Assembly (NCBI GenBank): GCA_036389035.1
Contig: DASVQQ010000011.1
Span: 186,001-250,000, forward strand
From: Jatrophihabitans sp.
Lineage (GTDB): Bacteria; Actinomycetota; Actinomycetes; Mycobacteriales; Jatrophihabitantaceae
Length of the DNA stretch: 64,000 nucleotides
Direction of reading: 5' to 3'
Within the stretch, counting starts at the first letter, position 1. Each line of letters opens with the position of its first letter. A program made the translations under genes and the position numbers. This document shows positions 35,889-44,797 of this stretch, piece by piece. The notes below the pieces were generated by a model. The model worked only from the letters and a program-made list of their open reading frames with translations, was not told where the DNA came from and did no database searches.

Positions 35889-36683
35889 ATGGCGGCGCAA
35901 TACGGTCCACACCGGTGGTCGGCCGGTGATCGCGACATCTCCCACACCGACGCGTTCCGGGGCGCGGAGTTCACGGTCTGTGACCTCACCGGCACGCGGT
36001 TCCGCGACTGCGACATGAGCCAGGTCAAGATCGTCGACTCGTGGCTGGTCGGCGTCAGCGTGTCCGGCTACCTGGAGAACGTCGTCGTCAACGACGTCGA
36101 CGTGACCGATTTCGTCGAGGCCGAGCTGTGCCGGCGGCACCCCGAACGCGCGCAGTTGCAGCAGCTGCGCTCGGCCCAGGATTTCCGCGCGATGTGGGAC
36201 ACCCTCGAAAGGCTCTGGTCCGAGGCGGTCGCCCGCGCCGAGCGGCTGCCCGAGCAGGCCCGCCACGAACGGGTCGATGACGAGTGGTCCTTCGTCGAGA
36301 CGCTGCGCCACCTGGTCTTCGCCACCGACGCCTGGGCCAGCCGTACCGTCCTGGACGAGCCGATGCCCTACCACCGGCTGGGACTGACCCATACCGCCTA
36401 CTCCGACGCGGCGGAGCTCGGCATCGACCCCGATGCCCGGCCCTCGTACGCGGAGGTGCTGGAGGTGCGCGCCGACCGGATGGCGCTGGTGCGAGGCATC
36501 GTCGACGGCCTCACCGACGACGAACTCCAGCGGCCCTGCACGCGCGAGCCCGCGCCCGGTTATCCGGAGGAACCCCGCACGGTGGGCAGCTGCCTGGGCG
36601 TGGTGATGCAGGAGGAAGTCGAGCATCACCGCTACGCCACGCGCGACCTGGCGGTCCTGGAGGCCCGCTCGACAGCGAGCTAG
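35889..36683 (+). CDS. DinB-like protein with N-terminal pentapeptide-like segment
   Basis: 264 residues from ATG 35889. Residues 18-75 contain pentapeptide-type strands (GAEFTVCDLTGTRFRDCDMS, VKIVDSWLVGVSVSGYLENV). From about 100 a DinB/DUF664 four-helix domain follows, with metal-type histidines in SFVETLRHLVFATDAWASR and EEVEHHRYATRDL. Members of this superfamily act in thiol-dependent (mycothiol) chemistry; here the role is unknown. An upstream frame (35451 on) is the antisense of the peptidase gene. Confidence 0.82.
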   Translation: MAAQYGPHRWSAGDRDISHTDAFRGAEFTVCDLTGTRFRDCDMSQVKIVDSWLVGVSVSGYLENVVVNDVDVTDFVEAELCRRHPERAQLQQLRSAQDFRAMWDTLERLWSEAVARAERLPEQARHERVDDEWSFVETLRHLVFATDAWASRTVLDEPMPYHRLGLTHTAYSDAAELGIDPDARPSYAEVLEVRADRMALVRGIVDGLTDDELQRPCTREPAPGYPEEPRTVGSCLGVVMQEEVEHHRYATRDLAVLEARSTAS

Positions 36684-36751
36684 CCGGCCAAGCCGCCCGG
36701 ATGCCCCACCGGCCCGGCAGCACGGATGAGCCTTGATGAGAAGGTGATCAC

Positions 36752-37861
36752 ATGGCTCGCCTCACCGCTTCGGTTCCGCCGTGGACGACTATCGTGCCCG
36801 TCCTCGCCGTGCTGGCGTTGCCGCTGGTGTGGGGACGGGACTCCGATCCGGTGCTGGTCGTCCTGGTCACCGCGCTGCTGGCGGGCGCGGTGCTGGCCGC
36901 GGTGCACCACGCCGAAGTGGTGGCACACCGGGTCGGCGAGCCGTTCGGCTCCCTGGTGCTGGCCGTGGCGGTCACCATCATCGAGGTGGGGCTGATCGTC
37001 ACGTTGATGGTCGCCGGCGGCCCCGAGACCGCGACCCTGGCGCGTGACACCGTCTTCGCCGCGGTCATGATCACCTGCAACGGGATCGTCGGGCTGTCCC
37101 TGCTCGCGGGCGCGGTGCGCTACGGGTTGGTCTCCTTCAACGCCGAGGGATCCGGGGCGGCCCTGGCCACGGTCGTCACCCTGGCCACCTTCACCCTGGT
37201 GTTCCCGACCTTCACCACCAGCCGGCCGGGCCCGGAATTCTCCTCCGCGCAGCTGGCCTTCGCCGCGCTGGCCTCGCTGGTCCTGTACGGGATGTTCGTC
37301 ATCACCCAGACGGTTCGGCACCGCGACTTCTTCCTACCCGAACCGGTCACCGTCCGCCCTGGGACCGCGCCTGAGGACGAGGACGGGCACGTCGCCCCGC
37401 CCTCGACCCGCACCGCGCTGTTCAGCCTCGCGCTGCTGCTGGTCTCGCTGGTGGCGGTGGTGGGGCTGGCGAAGGTGGAGTCGCCGGCCATCGAGGACGC
37501 CGTCGCCGCGGCCGGCTTTCCGCAGTCCTTCGTCGGCGTGGTGATCGCGCTGCTGGTGCTCCTGCCCGAGACGCTGTCGGCAGCCCGGGCCGCGCTGCAG
37601 AACCGGCTGCAGGTCAGCCTCAACCTGGCCTTCGGCTCCGCGATGGCCAGCATCGGGCTGACCATCCCGACCATCGCGGTCGCCTCGCTGTGGATCGACA
37701 CCCGCCTGATCCTCGGACTCGGCCCGACCCAGATGATCCTGCTCGCGCTCACCGTGGTGGTCGGGGTGCTCACCGTGGTGCCAGGCCGCTCCACCCGCCT
37801 GCAGGGCGGGGTGCACCTGGTGATCCTGGCGGCCTTCCTCTTTCTCGCCGTCGCCCCCTGA
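36752..37861 (+). CDS. Ca2+/H+ antiporter (ChaA/CaCA family)
   Basis: 369 residues, about eleven membrane helices. The two alpha repeats are visible: GEPFGSLVLAVAVTIIEVGL with the acidic Glu, and LVLLPETLSAARAALQNRLQ continuing to NLAFGSAMASIGLTIP. An acidic loop (TAPEDEDGHV) lies between halves. Exchanges Ca2+ (or Na+) for protons at the cytoplasmic membrane. Purine-rich GAGAAGG precedes ATG 36752. Confidence 0.9.
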   Translation: MARLTASVPPWTTIVPVLAVLALPLVWGRDSDPVLVVLVTALLAGAVLAAVHHAEVVAHRVGEPFGSLVLAVAVTIIEVGLIVTLMVAGGPETATLARDTVFAAVMITCNGIVGLSLLAGAVRYGLVSFNAEGSGAALATVVTLATFTLVFPTFTTSRPGPEFSSAQLAFAALASLVLYGMFVITQTVRHRDFFLPEPVTVRPGTAPEDEDGHVAPPSTRTALFSLALLLVSLVAVVGLAKVESPAIEDAVAAAGFPQSFVGVVIALLVLLPETLSAARAALQNRLQVSLNLAFGSAMASIGLTIPTIAVASLWIDTRLILGLGPTQMILLALTVVVGVLTVVPGRSTRLQGGVHLVILAAFLFLAVAP

Positions 37862-37991
37862 GCGCGTCCTGCCCGTTGACGCCGTTGACGCCGCTGACCT
37901 CGCTGACCCCCGGCCCAGGGACTCGCACAACTTGATCCCCATCACACTGGTGGCGTTGTGACACAGTGACCGCACGCCTCTACCGTGAAGG

Positions 37992-38015
37992 GTGCCCCGG
38001 GTCGACCCGGGGCAC
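37992..38015. promoter_or_regulatory. 24-bp perfect palindrome upstream of terC
   Basis: GTGCCCCGGGTC followed by its exact complement GACCCGGGGCAC, lying 50 bases before the terC start, with flanking CCG/CGG pairs. Either a terminator of the antiporter transcript or an RNA/protein regulatory element for terC; no T-tract. Confidence 0.55.
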
Positions 38016-38064
38016 GGTCAACCTTGCGCCGCACCCCGGCCGGAGCTAGGCAGGAGCAGCACCT

Positions 38065-39285
38065 GTGGAGGCATCACCCCTCGTCTGGGCCCTGACGATC
38101 GCCGCGATCGGCGGGCTGCTGGCGTTCGACTTCTTCTTCCACGTCCGCAAGGCCCACGTCCCCACCCTGCGCGAGGCGGCGAACTGGTCGGCCCTCTACG
38201 TCGGACTGGCCCTGCTCTTCGGCGTGGGCGTCCTGGTCTTCGGAGGCGGCGCGGCGGGTTCGGAGTACTTCGCCGGCTACGTCACCGAGAAGGCGCTCTC
38301 GGTCGACAACCTCTTCGTCTTCCTGATCATCATGACCAGCTTCCGGGTGCCGCGTGAGGACCAGCAGAAGGTGTTGCTGTTCGGCATCGTCTTCTCGCTG
38401 ATCGCGCGCACCGGCTTCATCTTCATCGGCGCGGCGCTGATCAAGTCCTTCGCCTGGGTGTTCTACCTCTTCGGCCTGGTCCTGCTGCTCACCGCCGGCA
38501 ACCTGCTCAAGCCCGAGGGCGAGGAGTCACACACGGCCGACAACTTCATCATCCGGCTGGCCCGCAAAGTGTTCCACACCACCGACTACTACGACGGCGA
38601 CAAGCTGTTCACCGTGCATGAGGGCAAGCGCGCGATGACCCCCATGTTGCTGGTCATGGTGGCCATCGGCGGCACCGACATCCTCTTCGCCCTGGACTCC
38701 GTCCCGGCCATCTTCGGGCTGACCCAGAACACCTTCATCGTCTTCACCGCCACCGCGTTCTCACTGCTCGGGCTGCGGCAACTGTTCTTCCTCATCGACG
38801 GGCTGCTGGACCGGCTCATCTACCTCTCCTACGGGCTCGCGGCGATCCTGGGCTTCATCGGCGTGAAGCTGATCCTGCACGCGCTGCACGAGAACAACGT
38901 GGCGTTCATCAACGACGGCGAGCCCGTGCCGGTGACCGAGATCAGCACCGCGCTCTCGTTGACGGTGATCATCGGCGTGCTGCTCGTCACGGTCCTGGCC
39001 TCCCTGCTCAGCCCCGCGGGCAAGGCCCAGAACGCCATCACCAACGCTCGCCGCCACGCCGGCGCCTACCTCGACAGCGAGTACACCGCCGACCCGGCCG
39101 AGCGCGAGCGCATCTACCGCGCGCTGCTGGTCGAGCGCGACCAGATCATCGCCCTGGGCCCGAAGTACCGCCAGAAGGTCCGCGACGAACCCGCCCTGAT
39201 GGAACTGCTCGAACGTGCCCGCGCCAGCCACGACGCCGCGGTGGCCAGAGGAGAAGCCGTGTCCAGCCCCGCACCGCCTAGCTGA
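38065..39285 (+). CDS. TerC family membrane protein (Alx-like)
   Basis: 406 residues from GTG 38065 (GGAGC upstream). Nine or so membrane helices with the TerC signatures YVTEKALSVDNLFVFLIIM and GGTDILFALDSVPAIFGLTQ, carrying the conserved acidic residues thought to bind metal. A cytosolic C-terminal tail of about 95 residues follows. Alx/TerC proteins export or balance manganese and are often linked to tellurite or pH phenotypes; some partner calcium genes, as here after the Ca2+/H+ antiporter. Confidence 0.92.
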   Translation: MEASPLVWALTIAAIGGLLAFDFFFHVRKAHVPTLREAANWSALYVGLALLFGVGVLVFGGGAAGSEYFAGYVTEKALSVDNLFVFLIIMTSFRVPREDQQKVLLFGIVFSLIARTGFIFIGAALIKSFAWVFYLFGLVLLLTAGNLLKPEGEESHTADNFIIRLARKVFHTTDYYDGDKLFTVHEGKRAMTPMLLVMVAIGGTDILFALDSVPAIFGLTQNTFIVFTATAFSLLGLRQLFFLIDGLLDRLIYLSYGLAAILGFIGVKLILHALHENNVAFINDGEPVPVTEISTALSLTVIIGVLLVTVLASLLSPAGKAQNAITNARRHAGAYLDSEYTADPAERERIYRALLVERDQIIALGPKYRQKVRDEPALMELLERARASHDAAVARGEAVSSPAPPS

Positions 39286-39298
39286 GGAGTGCCCCCCT

Positions 39299-40558
39299 AT
39301 GTTCACCCGTCGATCTCGTTCAGACACAGCGCCTTCGGTAGCCGAACCGGCGCCGGTCGCGGCGGAAACGACGGCCGACCACCGCCGTCCTGCCACCACC
39401 GGATCGACCGCGGTCATCGAACGGGTCGGCGCGAGCGTGGCCACCTGGAGCCTGCGGTTGCTGCTCACCGCGGCAGCCCTGGTCGTAGTGGCATGGGTGC
39501 TCGGCAAGCTGTGGGACGCGGTGCTGCCGATCGTGCTCGGGCTGCTGCTCGCCTCGGTGCTCTGGCCCGTGACCCGCCTGCTGCGAAGGTTCGTCCCGCC
39601 GGCAGTGGCCGCACTGCTGACGCTGGTCGGCGCGCTGGGAATCCTGGCCGGCCTGGGAGCGATCCTGGTGCCCCAGGTCAGCGACGAGTGGCCCGAGCTC
39701 ACCGACGCGGTGGCCGCCGGGATCGAAGACCTCGAGGAGTACGTCGCCGGCCCTCCGTTCAACCTCGACGCCGCGGCGCTGAGCGAGTACGTCGACCAGG
39801 CCGTCGAGCGGCTGCAGTCGAACTCCGGCTCGATCGTCGGCAGCGTGCTCAGCGGGGTCACCACCGTCGGCCACCTGCTGGTCCACGGGGTGCTCGCGCT
39901 GGTGCTGTGCTTCTTCTTCCTCAAGGACGGGCCGAAGTTCGTCCCCTGGCTCACCCGCTGGGTCGGCCCGAGGGCCGGTCGCCACCTGGGCGAGCTCTCG
40001 GTGCGCAGCTGGGGCAACCTGAGCGGGTTCATCCGGGCCCAGGCCGCCGTCGGGCTGGTCGACGCCGTCGCGATCGGCATCGGCCTGGCGATCCTGGGAG
40101 TGCCGTTCGCGCTGCCGCTGGCGGTGCTGGTGTTCTTCGGCGCCTTCATCCCGATCATCGGCGCCTTCGTCACCGGCGCGTTGGCCGCCCTGGTCGCGCT
40201 GGTCACCAATGGGCTGACCAGCGCCCTGATCGTGGTGGTCCTGGTACTGGTCGTGCAGCAGGTGGAGGGGCACATCCTGCAGCCGATCCTGGTCGGGCGG
40301 GCCCTTGACCTGCACGCGGCGCTGGTCATCCTGGCGGTCACCACCGGCGGCGCGCTGGCCGGCATCACCGGCGCCTTTCTCGCCGTTCCGCTGGTCGCCG
40401 TCGTGGTCACGATGGTGCGCTATGCCCGCGAGCAGTTTCTCGACCGCACCGAACCGTCCGCCGCCGCCCCGGTGCCGCCGCCCGCGTCTGACTCCACGCT
40501 CGACGCGGTGTCCACCGCGACGACCAGCGCGACGCACACCCAGCTACCGCCCGGCTAG
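39299..40558 (+). CDS. AI-2E family transporter
   Basis: 419 residues. After a 45-residue polar N-terminus come seven or eight membrane helices arranged as in the AI-2E/PerM family: LGKLWDAVLPIVLGLLLASV, a periplasmic loop (DEWPELTDAVAAGIEDLEEY), LALVLCFFFLKDGP, FFGAFIPIIGAFVTGALAAL and QQVEGHILQPILVGRALDLH. Substrate unknown in actinomycetes. ATG 39299 with GAGGAGT, 13 bases after terC stop, so probably co-transcribed. Confidence 0.9.
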   Translation: MFTRRSRSDTAPSVAEPAPVAAETTADHRRPATTGSTAVIERVGASVATWSLRLLLTAAALVVVAWVLGKLWDAVLPIVLGLLLASVLWPVTRLLRRFVPPAVAALLTLVGALGILAGLGAILVPQVSDEWPELTDAVAAGIEDLEEYVAGPPFNLDAAALSEYVDQAVERLQSNSGSIVGSVLSGVTTVGHLLVHGVLALVLCFFFLKDGPKFVPWLTRWVGPRAGRHLGELSVRSWGNLSGFIRAQAAVGLVDAVAIGIGLAILGVPFALPLAVLVFFGAFIPIIGAFVTGALAALVALVTNGLTSALIVVVLVLVVQQVEGHILQPILVGRALDLHAALVILAVTTGGALAGITGAFLAVPLVAVVVTMVRYAREQFLDRTEPSAAAPVPPPASDSTLDAVSTATTSATHTQLPPG

Positions 40559-40587
40559 CCAGACGGCCAGCGCCCGCTACGTGCCAG

Positions 40588-41625
40588 CTAGGGGCCGGTG
40601 TGTGAGGCGTCGGAGATCTCGCCGACGAACTCCTCCACGACGTCCTCCAGCGCCAGCACTCCCAGGCTGGTGGCGCCGTCGGTGACGTGTCCGAGATGGC
40701 TGCGGGCGCGGCGCAGAGCGGTGATGACGTCCGGCAACGGGCTGTCGGCGGGAATCGGCGGCATGCGGTGCAACTTGTGGACCGGCCACGGTCGGCTGGG
40801 GTCATGCGCTCCGGTGAGGACGTCCTTGATGTGGACGAAGCCGAGCAGCGCGCCGTGGTCGCTGTGGTCGCGAACCGGAAAGCGGGAATAACCGGTGGCG
40901 GCGGTGAGTGCTTCCAGCTCGCCCGTGGTGGTGGCAGTCGTGATGGTGACCAGCTCAGCGTGCGGGATGGTGGCGTCGGCCGCCGTCCGCTCGGCCAGGT
41001 GCAGGGCGCTGGAAAGGCGTTGGTGCTCGGCGGCGTCGATGTAGCCCTCGTCGCGGGATTCGGCGAGGATGTCGGCGAGTTCCTCGTGGGTGTAGGCGCT
41101 TTTCAGCTCGTCCTGGGGTTCGATCCCACAGAGTCGCAGGCACCTGTTCGCGAAGGCGTTGAGGCCGCGGAGAACGGGCCCGGTCGCGGCGACGAAGCTG
41201 TCCAGGGCCGGGACCAGCAGCAGCGCGGCGCGTTCGGACGCCGCCAGCGCGATGTTCTTGGGCACCATCTCTCCGATGACCATGTGCGACAGGACCACGA
41301 TGACCAGCGCGATCGCGAACGCCAGCGGATGGGTGAGGCCGTCCGGGACACCCAGGGTGTGGAAGAGGTCTTCGAAGAGCGCGGCGACCGCCGGCTCGGC
41401 GACAGCCCCCAGGCCGAGCGAGCACAGCGTGATGCCCAGTTGCGCGCCGGCAAGCAGCAGTGACAGGCGCTGCTGGGCGGCCAGCACCCGTCTGGCGCGC
41501 CGACTGGTGGCGGCCAGCGGCTCGATCTGGGCGCGCCGGACGCTGACAGCGGCGAACTCGGCGGCGACGAAGAACGCGTTACCCAGCAGCAGGCCGAGCG
41601 CCGCCAGCAGCAGCAGGGCGGTCAT
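40588..41625 (-). CDS. CNNM/CorC family (hemolysin-like) CBS protein
   Basis: 345 residues. N-terminal CNNM domain with four hydrophobic segments (LGLLLGNAFFVAAEFAAVSV, LAFAIALVIVVLSHMVIGEM, VPKNIALAASERAALLL), then a CBS pair about 215-330. It lacks the C-terminal CorC/HlyC domain present in its neighbour. Implicated in Mg2+/Co2+ export or homeostasis. Start overlaps the neighbour's stop (ATGA), so the two may form a heteromer. Confidence 0.9.
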   Translation of the reverse strand: MTALLLLAALGLLLGNAFFVAAEFAAVSVRRAQIEPLAATSRRARRVLAAQQRLSLLLAGAQLGITLCSLGLGAVAEPAVAALFEDLFHTLGVPDGLTHPLAFAIALVIVVLSHMVIGEMVPKNIALAASERAALLLVPALDSFVAATGPVLRGLNAFANRCLRLCGIEPQDELKSAYTHEELADILAESRDEGYIDAAEHQRLSSALHLAERTAADATIPHAELVTITTATTTGELEALTAATGYSRFPVRDHSDHGALLGFVHIKDVLTGAHDPSRPWPVHKLHRMPPIPADSPLPDVITALRRARSHLGHVTDGATSLGVLALEDVVEEFVGEISDASHTGP

Positions 41626-43001
41626 GGGGAGTTCTCCCCGTCGGCGGCGGCGTTCGAGGTCGGGCGGGTGAGGGTGACGGTGTCGATGCGGTGCCCGTCC
41701 ACGGTGGCCGCCATCACCGTCCAGCCCTCGACCTCGACCTGATCACCGGGTTGGGCCAGCCGGCCGAGCCGGTGCAGCAGCAAGCCGGCCAGGGTGTCGA
41801 AGGGTCCGCTGACCAGTGGAAAGCCGGGCGCGACATGGGTGGCCTCATCGATCCGCAGCCTCGCCGAGACGGTGATCGTGGCGCCGGTGCGGGGGTGCCT
41901 CATCGTCACGGCGTCGTGCTCGTCCTCGACGTCGCCGACGAGTTCTTCGACGACGTCCTCGAGAGTCACGATGCCGGCGGTGCCGCCGTATTCGTCGATG
42001 ACCACCGCCATCTGGGGGCCGCGCTGGCGCAGCAGGGCAAGCAGCGGTTCCAGGTTCAGGCTTTGCGGAACCTGCGGCACAAGGGAAGCGATCACCGACA
42101 CCGAGGTGGTAGGGCGATCCTCGACCGGAACGGTGAAGACCTTCTTGACATGGACGATGTGGGTGATGTCATCGACGTCCTGCCGGCCTCCAGCTGTGGA
42201 GGCGATCGGAAAGCGGGAATGGCCTGAGGCCTGGCTGGCGGCGAGCAGGTCTGCCAGGGAGGTGGTTTCGGCCACGCTGATGATCTGGGTCCGGGGAGTC
42301 ATGACATGCCCGGCGACGCGGTCGCCGAAGTTGAGCGAACGGGCGATGAGCCGCGCGGTCTCCCCGGGCAGCGTGCCCTGGTTCGCTGAACTCTGCACGA
42401 GACTGCCGAGCTCAGCGGCCGAACGCGCCGAGCGCAACTCCTCCTGCGGTTCGATTCCCAGGCCGCGGACGATGATGTTCGCCAGCCCGTTGCACGCCGC
42501 GATCAGAGGCCGGAACGTCGTGGTGAACACTGCCATCGGGGCGGCGACGGTGCGCGCGACCGGCGTGGGCCGCGCGATGGCCCAATTCTTGGGAACGAGT
42601 TCACCCAGTACCATCTGCAGCAGCGTGGCTAGGGTCAGCGCCACGACGACGCCCAGCAAGTCAGCAGCCGCCTCGGGCAGGCCCGCCGCGCTCAGCGCCG
42701 GCCGCAGCAGCGTGGTGATGGAAGGCTCGGCGAGGAAGCCGACCAGCAACGTGGTGATCGTGATGCCGAGTTGGGCTCCCGACAGCTGGAAGGACAGCGT
42801 GCGCACCGCGGCCAGCGCTCGCTGCGCGGCCCGGTCATCCGCCTTCGCGGCGAGGTCCAGTTCCGCGCGGTCGGCCGCCACCAGGCTGAACTCGGCCGCC
42901 ACGAACAACGCGGTGCCGAGCGTGAGCAGGATGACACAGGCCACACCGCTGAGGGCCAGGGCCACTACGGCGTCCCGAGGCGGTAGCAGAGTGCGGGACA
43001 C
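41622..43001 (-). CDS. CNNM/CorC family transporter with CBS and CorC_HlyC domains
   Basis: 459 residues. CNNM membrane domain (VACVILLTLGTALFVAAEFS, VALTLATLLQMVLGELVPKN), CBS pair about 220-340 including IDEYGGTAGIVTLEDVVEEL, and a CorC/HlyC domain 350-440 (TVSARLRIDEATHVAPGFPL, LLHRLGRLAQPGDQVEVEGW). Ion-transport-associated domain as in MpfA-like Mg2+ exporters. First gene of a coupled pair. Confidence 0.92.
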   Translation of the reverse strand: MSRTLLPPRDAVVALALSGVACVILLTLGTALFVAAEFSLVAADRAELDLAAKADDRAAQRALAAVRTLSFQLSGAQLGITITTLLVGFLAEPSITTLLRPALSAAGLPEAAADLLGVVVALTLATLLQMVLGELVPKNWAIARPTPVARTVAAPMAVFTTTFRPLIAACNGLANIIVRGLGIEPQEELRSARSAAELGSLVQSSANQGTLPGETARLIARSLNFGDRVAGHVMTPRTQIISVAETTSLADLLAASQASGHSRFPIASTAGGRQDVDDITHIVHVKKVFTVPVEDRPTTSVSVIASLVPQVPQSLNLEPLLALLRQRGPQMAVVIDEYGGTAGIVTLEDVVEELVGDVEDEHDAVTMRHPRTGATITVSARLRIDEATHVAPGFPLVSGPFDTLAGLLLHRLGRLAQPGDQVEVEGWTVMAATVDGHRIDTVTLTRPTSNAAADGENSP

Positions 43002-43111
43002 CGGCAGCTGTTCACAGCCGGCTCAACGGTTGAGGTCGTCGCGATGTCCCCATCCACCCCTCATCTTGCCTGTGACGTGCCGGCTGCGGCGCCGGCGACT
43101 TCGGGCCGCGG

Positions 43112-43462
43112 TCATCCCGCGGTCGCGTCCAAGTGTTGCAGCAGGTCGTGCGCGGCGAGTTCGACCTTCTTGTGCCGCCACTCCGACGCGCGGTAGACGC
43201 AGGCGATCAGTCCGGACCGGTGGACCCGGCGGAAGTCGCCGTAGCCGAAGGCGTACCGGGCTTTGGTCTCATCGTTGGCGCCGTCGGTGAGCCCCAGGTG
43301 CCAGGCGGCGTACTCCGTCCAGTCGTGCTTGGCGAGGTAGTCGTTTTGGGCCGCGGCGTTCGGTTGGACCTCGCCCCAGTCGCTGTCGAGGACGTACTGC
43401 CGCCGATCGATCAGCTGCCGGGCGTGCTCCACGGCGGCTTGGTTGAGCGAGTAGGAGGCCAT
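43112..43462 (-). CDS. Conserved actinobacterial hypothetical protein
   Basis: 116 residues from ATG 43462. The sequence is compact and aromatic-rich (AARQLIDRRQY-like start, DSDWGEVQPNAAAQNDYLAK, EYAAWHLGLTDGANDETKAR, YGDFRRVHRSGLIACVYRAS) and looks like a widely conserved soluble actinobacterial protein of unknown function. Frames extending to 44665 run antisense through the App1 gene and are not credible. Confidence 0.8.
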   Translation of the reverse strand: MASYSLNQAAVEHARQLIDRRQYVLDSDWGEVQPNAAAQNDYLAKHDWTEYAAWHLGLTDGANDETKARYAFGYGDFRRVHRSGLIACVYRASEWRHKKVELAAHDLLQHLDATAG

Positions 43463-43543
43463 GGCTCCACCCTGGCACATCGACGGAGGCGACGAGTCGA
43501 TGCCACAGGTTCCCCCGTCGGTGCGCGTGGATAGGCTCGTCGG

Positions 43544-44686
43544 GTGTCCACCGACCCCAGTCCGGTACCTGTGACGCCGCCGCGGTCGACGCCGGTTCGA
43601 ATGCCGTTCCGGCCGCGGCAGGTAGTGGGCGGGCTGCGGGCCGGGCTGCATTCGCTGCTGCTCGCCTTCGAGGCCGCCGAGCGGAAGCTCGCCTGGCTGC
43701 TGCTGCGCCTGGGGCGGCCGGTGCGCATCCATCCCTTCTCGGGCTACGGGACCGGCGACTGGGCCCAGTTGGGCGGGCGGGTGCTCGTCGAGGCGCCGGC
43801 TCGCACCGGCGCCGCCCGGGCGAGCAGGTGGGCGGTGCTGCGCGCCAACCTGCTGCCGTTCCTCAGCGTCGAGGTGCCCGGAGCGCGGGTGCGGGTCACC
43901 TTCGAGGAGCACGAGTTGGTGGTGCGCGCCGACCACGAGGGCTACGTCCAGGTGCGGTTCGAGGGTGTTCGGCTGACGCCGGGACGGCACCGGGTGACCC
44001 TCACCCCGGTGCAGCCGACCGGCGCGCCCGCCTACGGGACGGTGCACGTGCCCGACCCGGCGGCCGACCTGGCTGTGGTCAGCGATGTCGATGACACCAT
44101 CGTCGACTCGGGCATCGCCCATGGCTTGGCCGCCACCCTGAGAACGATGCTGCTGCTGGAGCAGTCGACCCGCGTCCCGCTGACCGGCGCTCCGGAGCTG
44201 TACCGCGCGCTGGCGCAGGGCCCGCCGGGAACGGTCGAGCGGCCGTTCTTCTATCTCTCGACCAGCCCGTGGAACCTGGTCGGCTTCCTGCAGGGGTTCC
44301 TGGTGCGGCACCGGTTCCCGGACGGGCCGCTGGTGCTGACCGACTGGGGCCCCGGCGCGGACGGCCTGCTGCGGGTCAGCACCCGCACGCACAAGCTGTC
44401 CAGCCTGCGACAGCTGGCGCAGGCGCTGCCGCACAGCCGCTTCGTGCTCATCGGCGACAGCGGCCAGCAGGACCCGGCCATCTACGCCGACTTCTGCGCC
44501 GAGCACCCCGGTCGGGTCGCCGCGGTCTACATCCGCCGCGCGGGCGCGGCGGGCACGGTCAGCGACGAGCGGGCCGAGCAGGCCGGACGGCTGCTCGCCG
44601 AGGCCGGCGTGCCCTACGTCCTGGCCGACGACACCGACGCGATGCTGCGCCATGCCGTGGAGCACGGGCTCGTCGCCCGGCCGTGA
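43544..44686 (+). CDS. App1-family phosphatase
   Basis: 380 residues from GTG 43544. A beta-rich N-terminal half precedes the App1/DUF2183 catalytic domain, with DxDxT in VVSDVDDTIVDSGIAHG near residue 183, FYLSTSPWNLVGFLQGFLVR and FVLIGDSGQQDPAIYADFCA. This HAD-like domain is that of yeast phosphatidate phosphatase App1; the bacterial substrate is probably a lipid or other phosphate ester. Confidence 0.9.
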   Translation: MSTDPSPVPVTPPRSTPVRMPFRPRQVVGGLRAGLHSLLLAFEAAERKLAWLLLRLGRPVRIHPFSGYGTGDWAQLGGRVLVEAPARTGAARASRWAVLRANLLPFLSVEVPGARVRVTFEEHELVVRADHEGYVQVRFEGVRLTPGRHRVTLTPVQPTGAPAYGTVHVPDPAADLAVVSDVDDTIVDSGIAHGLAATLRTMLLLEQSTRVPLTGAPELYRALAQGPPGTVERPFFYLSTSPWNLVGFLQGFLVRHRFPDGPLVLTDWGPGADGLLRVSTRTHKLSSLRQLAQALPHSRFVLIGDSGQQDPAIYADFCAEHPGRVAAVYIRRAGAAGTVSDERAEQAGRLLAEAGVPYVLADDTDAMLRHAVEHGLVARP

Positions 44687-44797
44687 GAGTGCTCATGGTG
44701 ATCTACCCGCCGTCGCTCATGGCGTCGACGCGCCCCGATCACGCGCCCACCACGTCGAGACCCACGACCGGCAGACGCTGCCGAATGATGAGACCGC

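Noticed and set aside
37935..38064. yybP-ykoY manganese riboswitch before terC
   Set aside because: The conserved GGGGAGUA and GUCGUCA-type elements were not found by eye; only a long palindrome is present.
43463..44665. Minus-strand extension of the 116-residue protein
   Set aside because: Runs antisense to the App1 gene, low-complexity Arg/Gln/Gly composition, and a conserved start lies at 43462.
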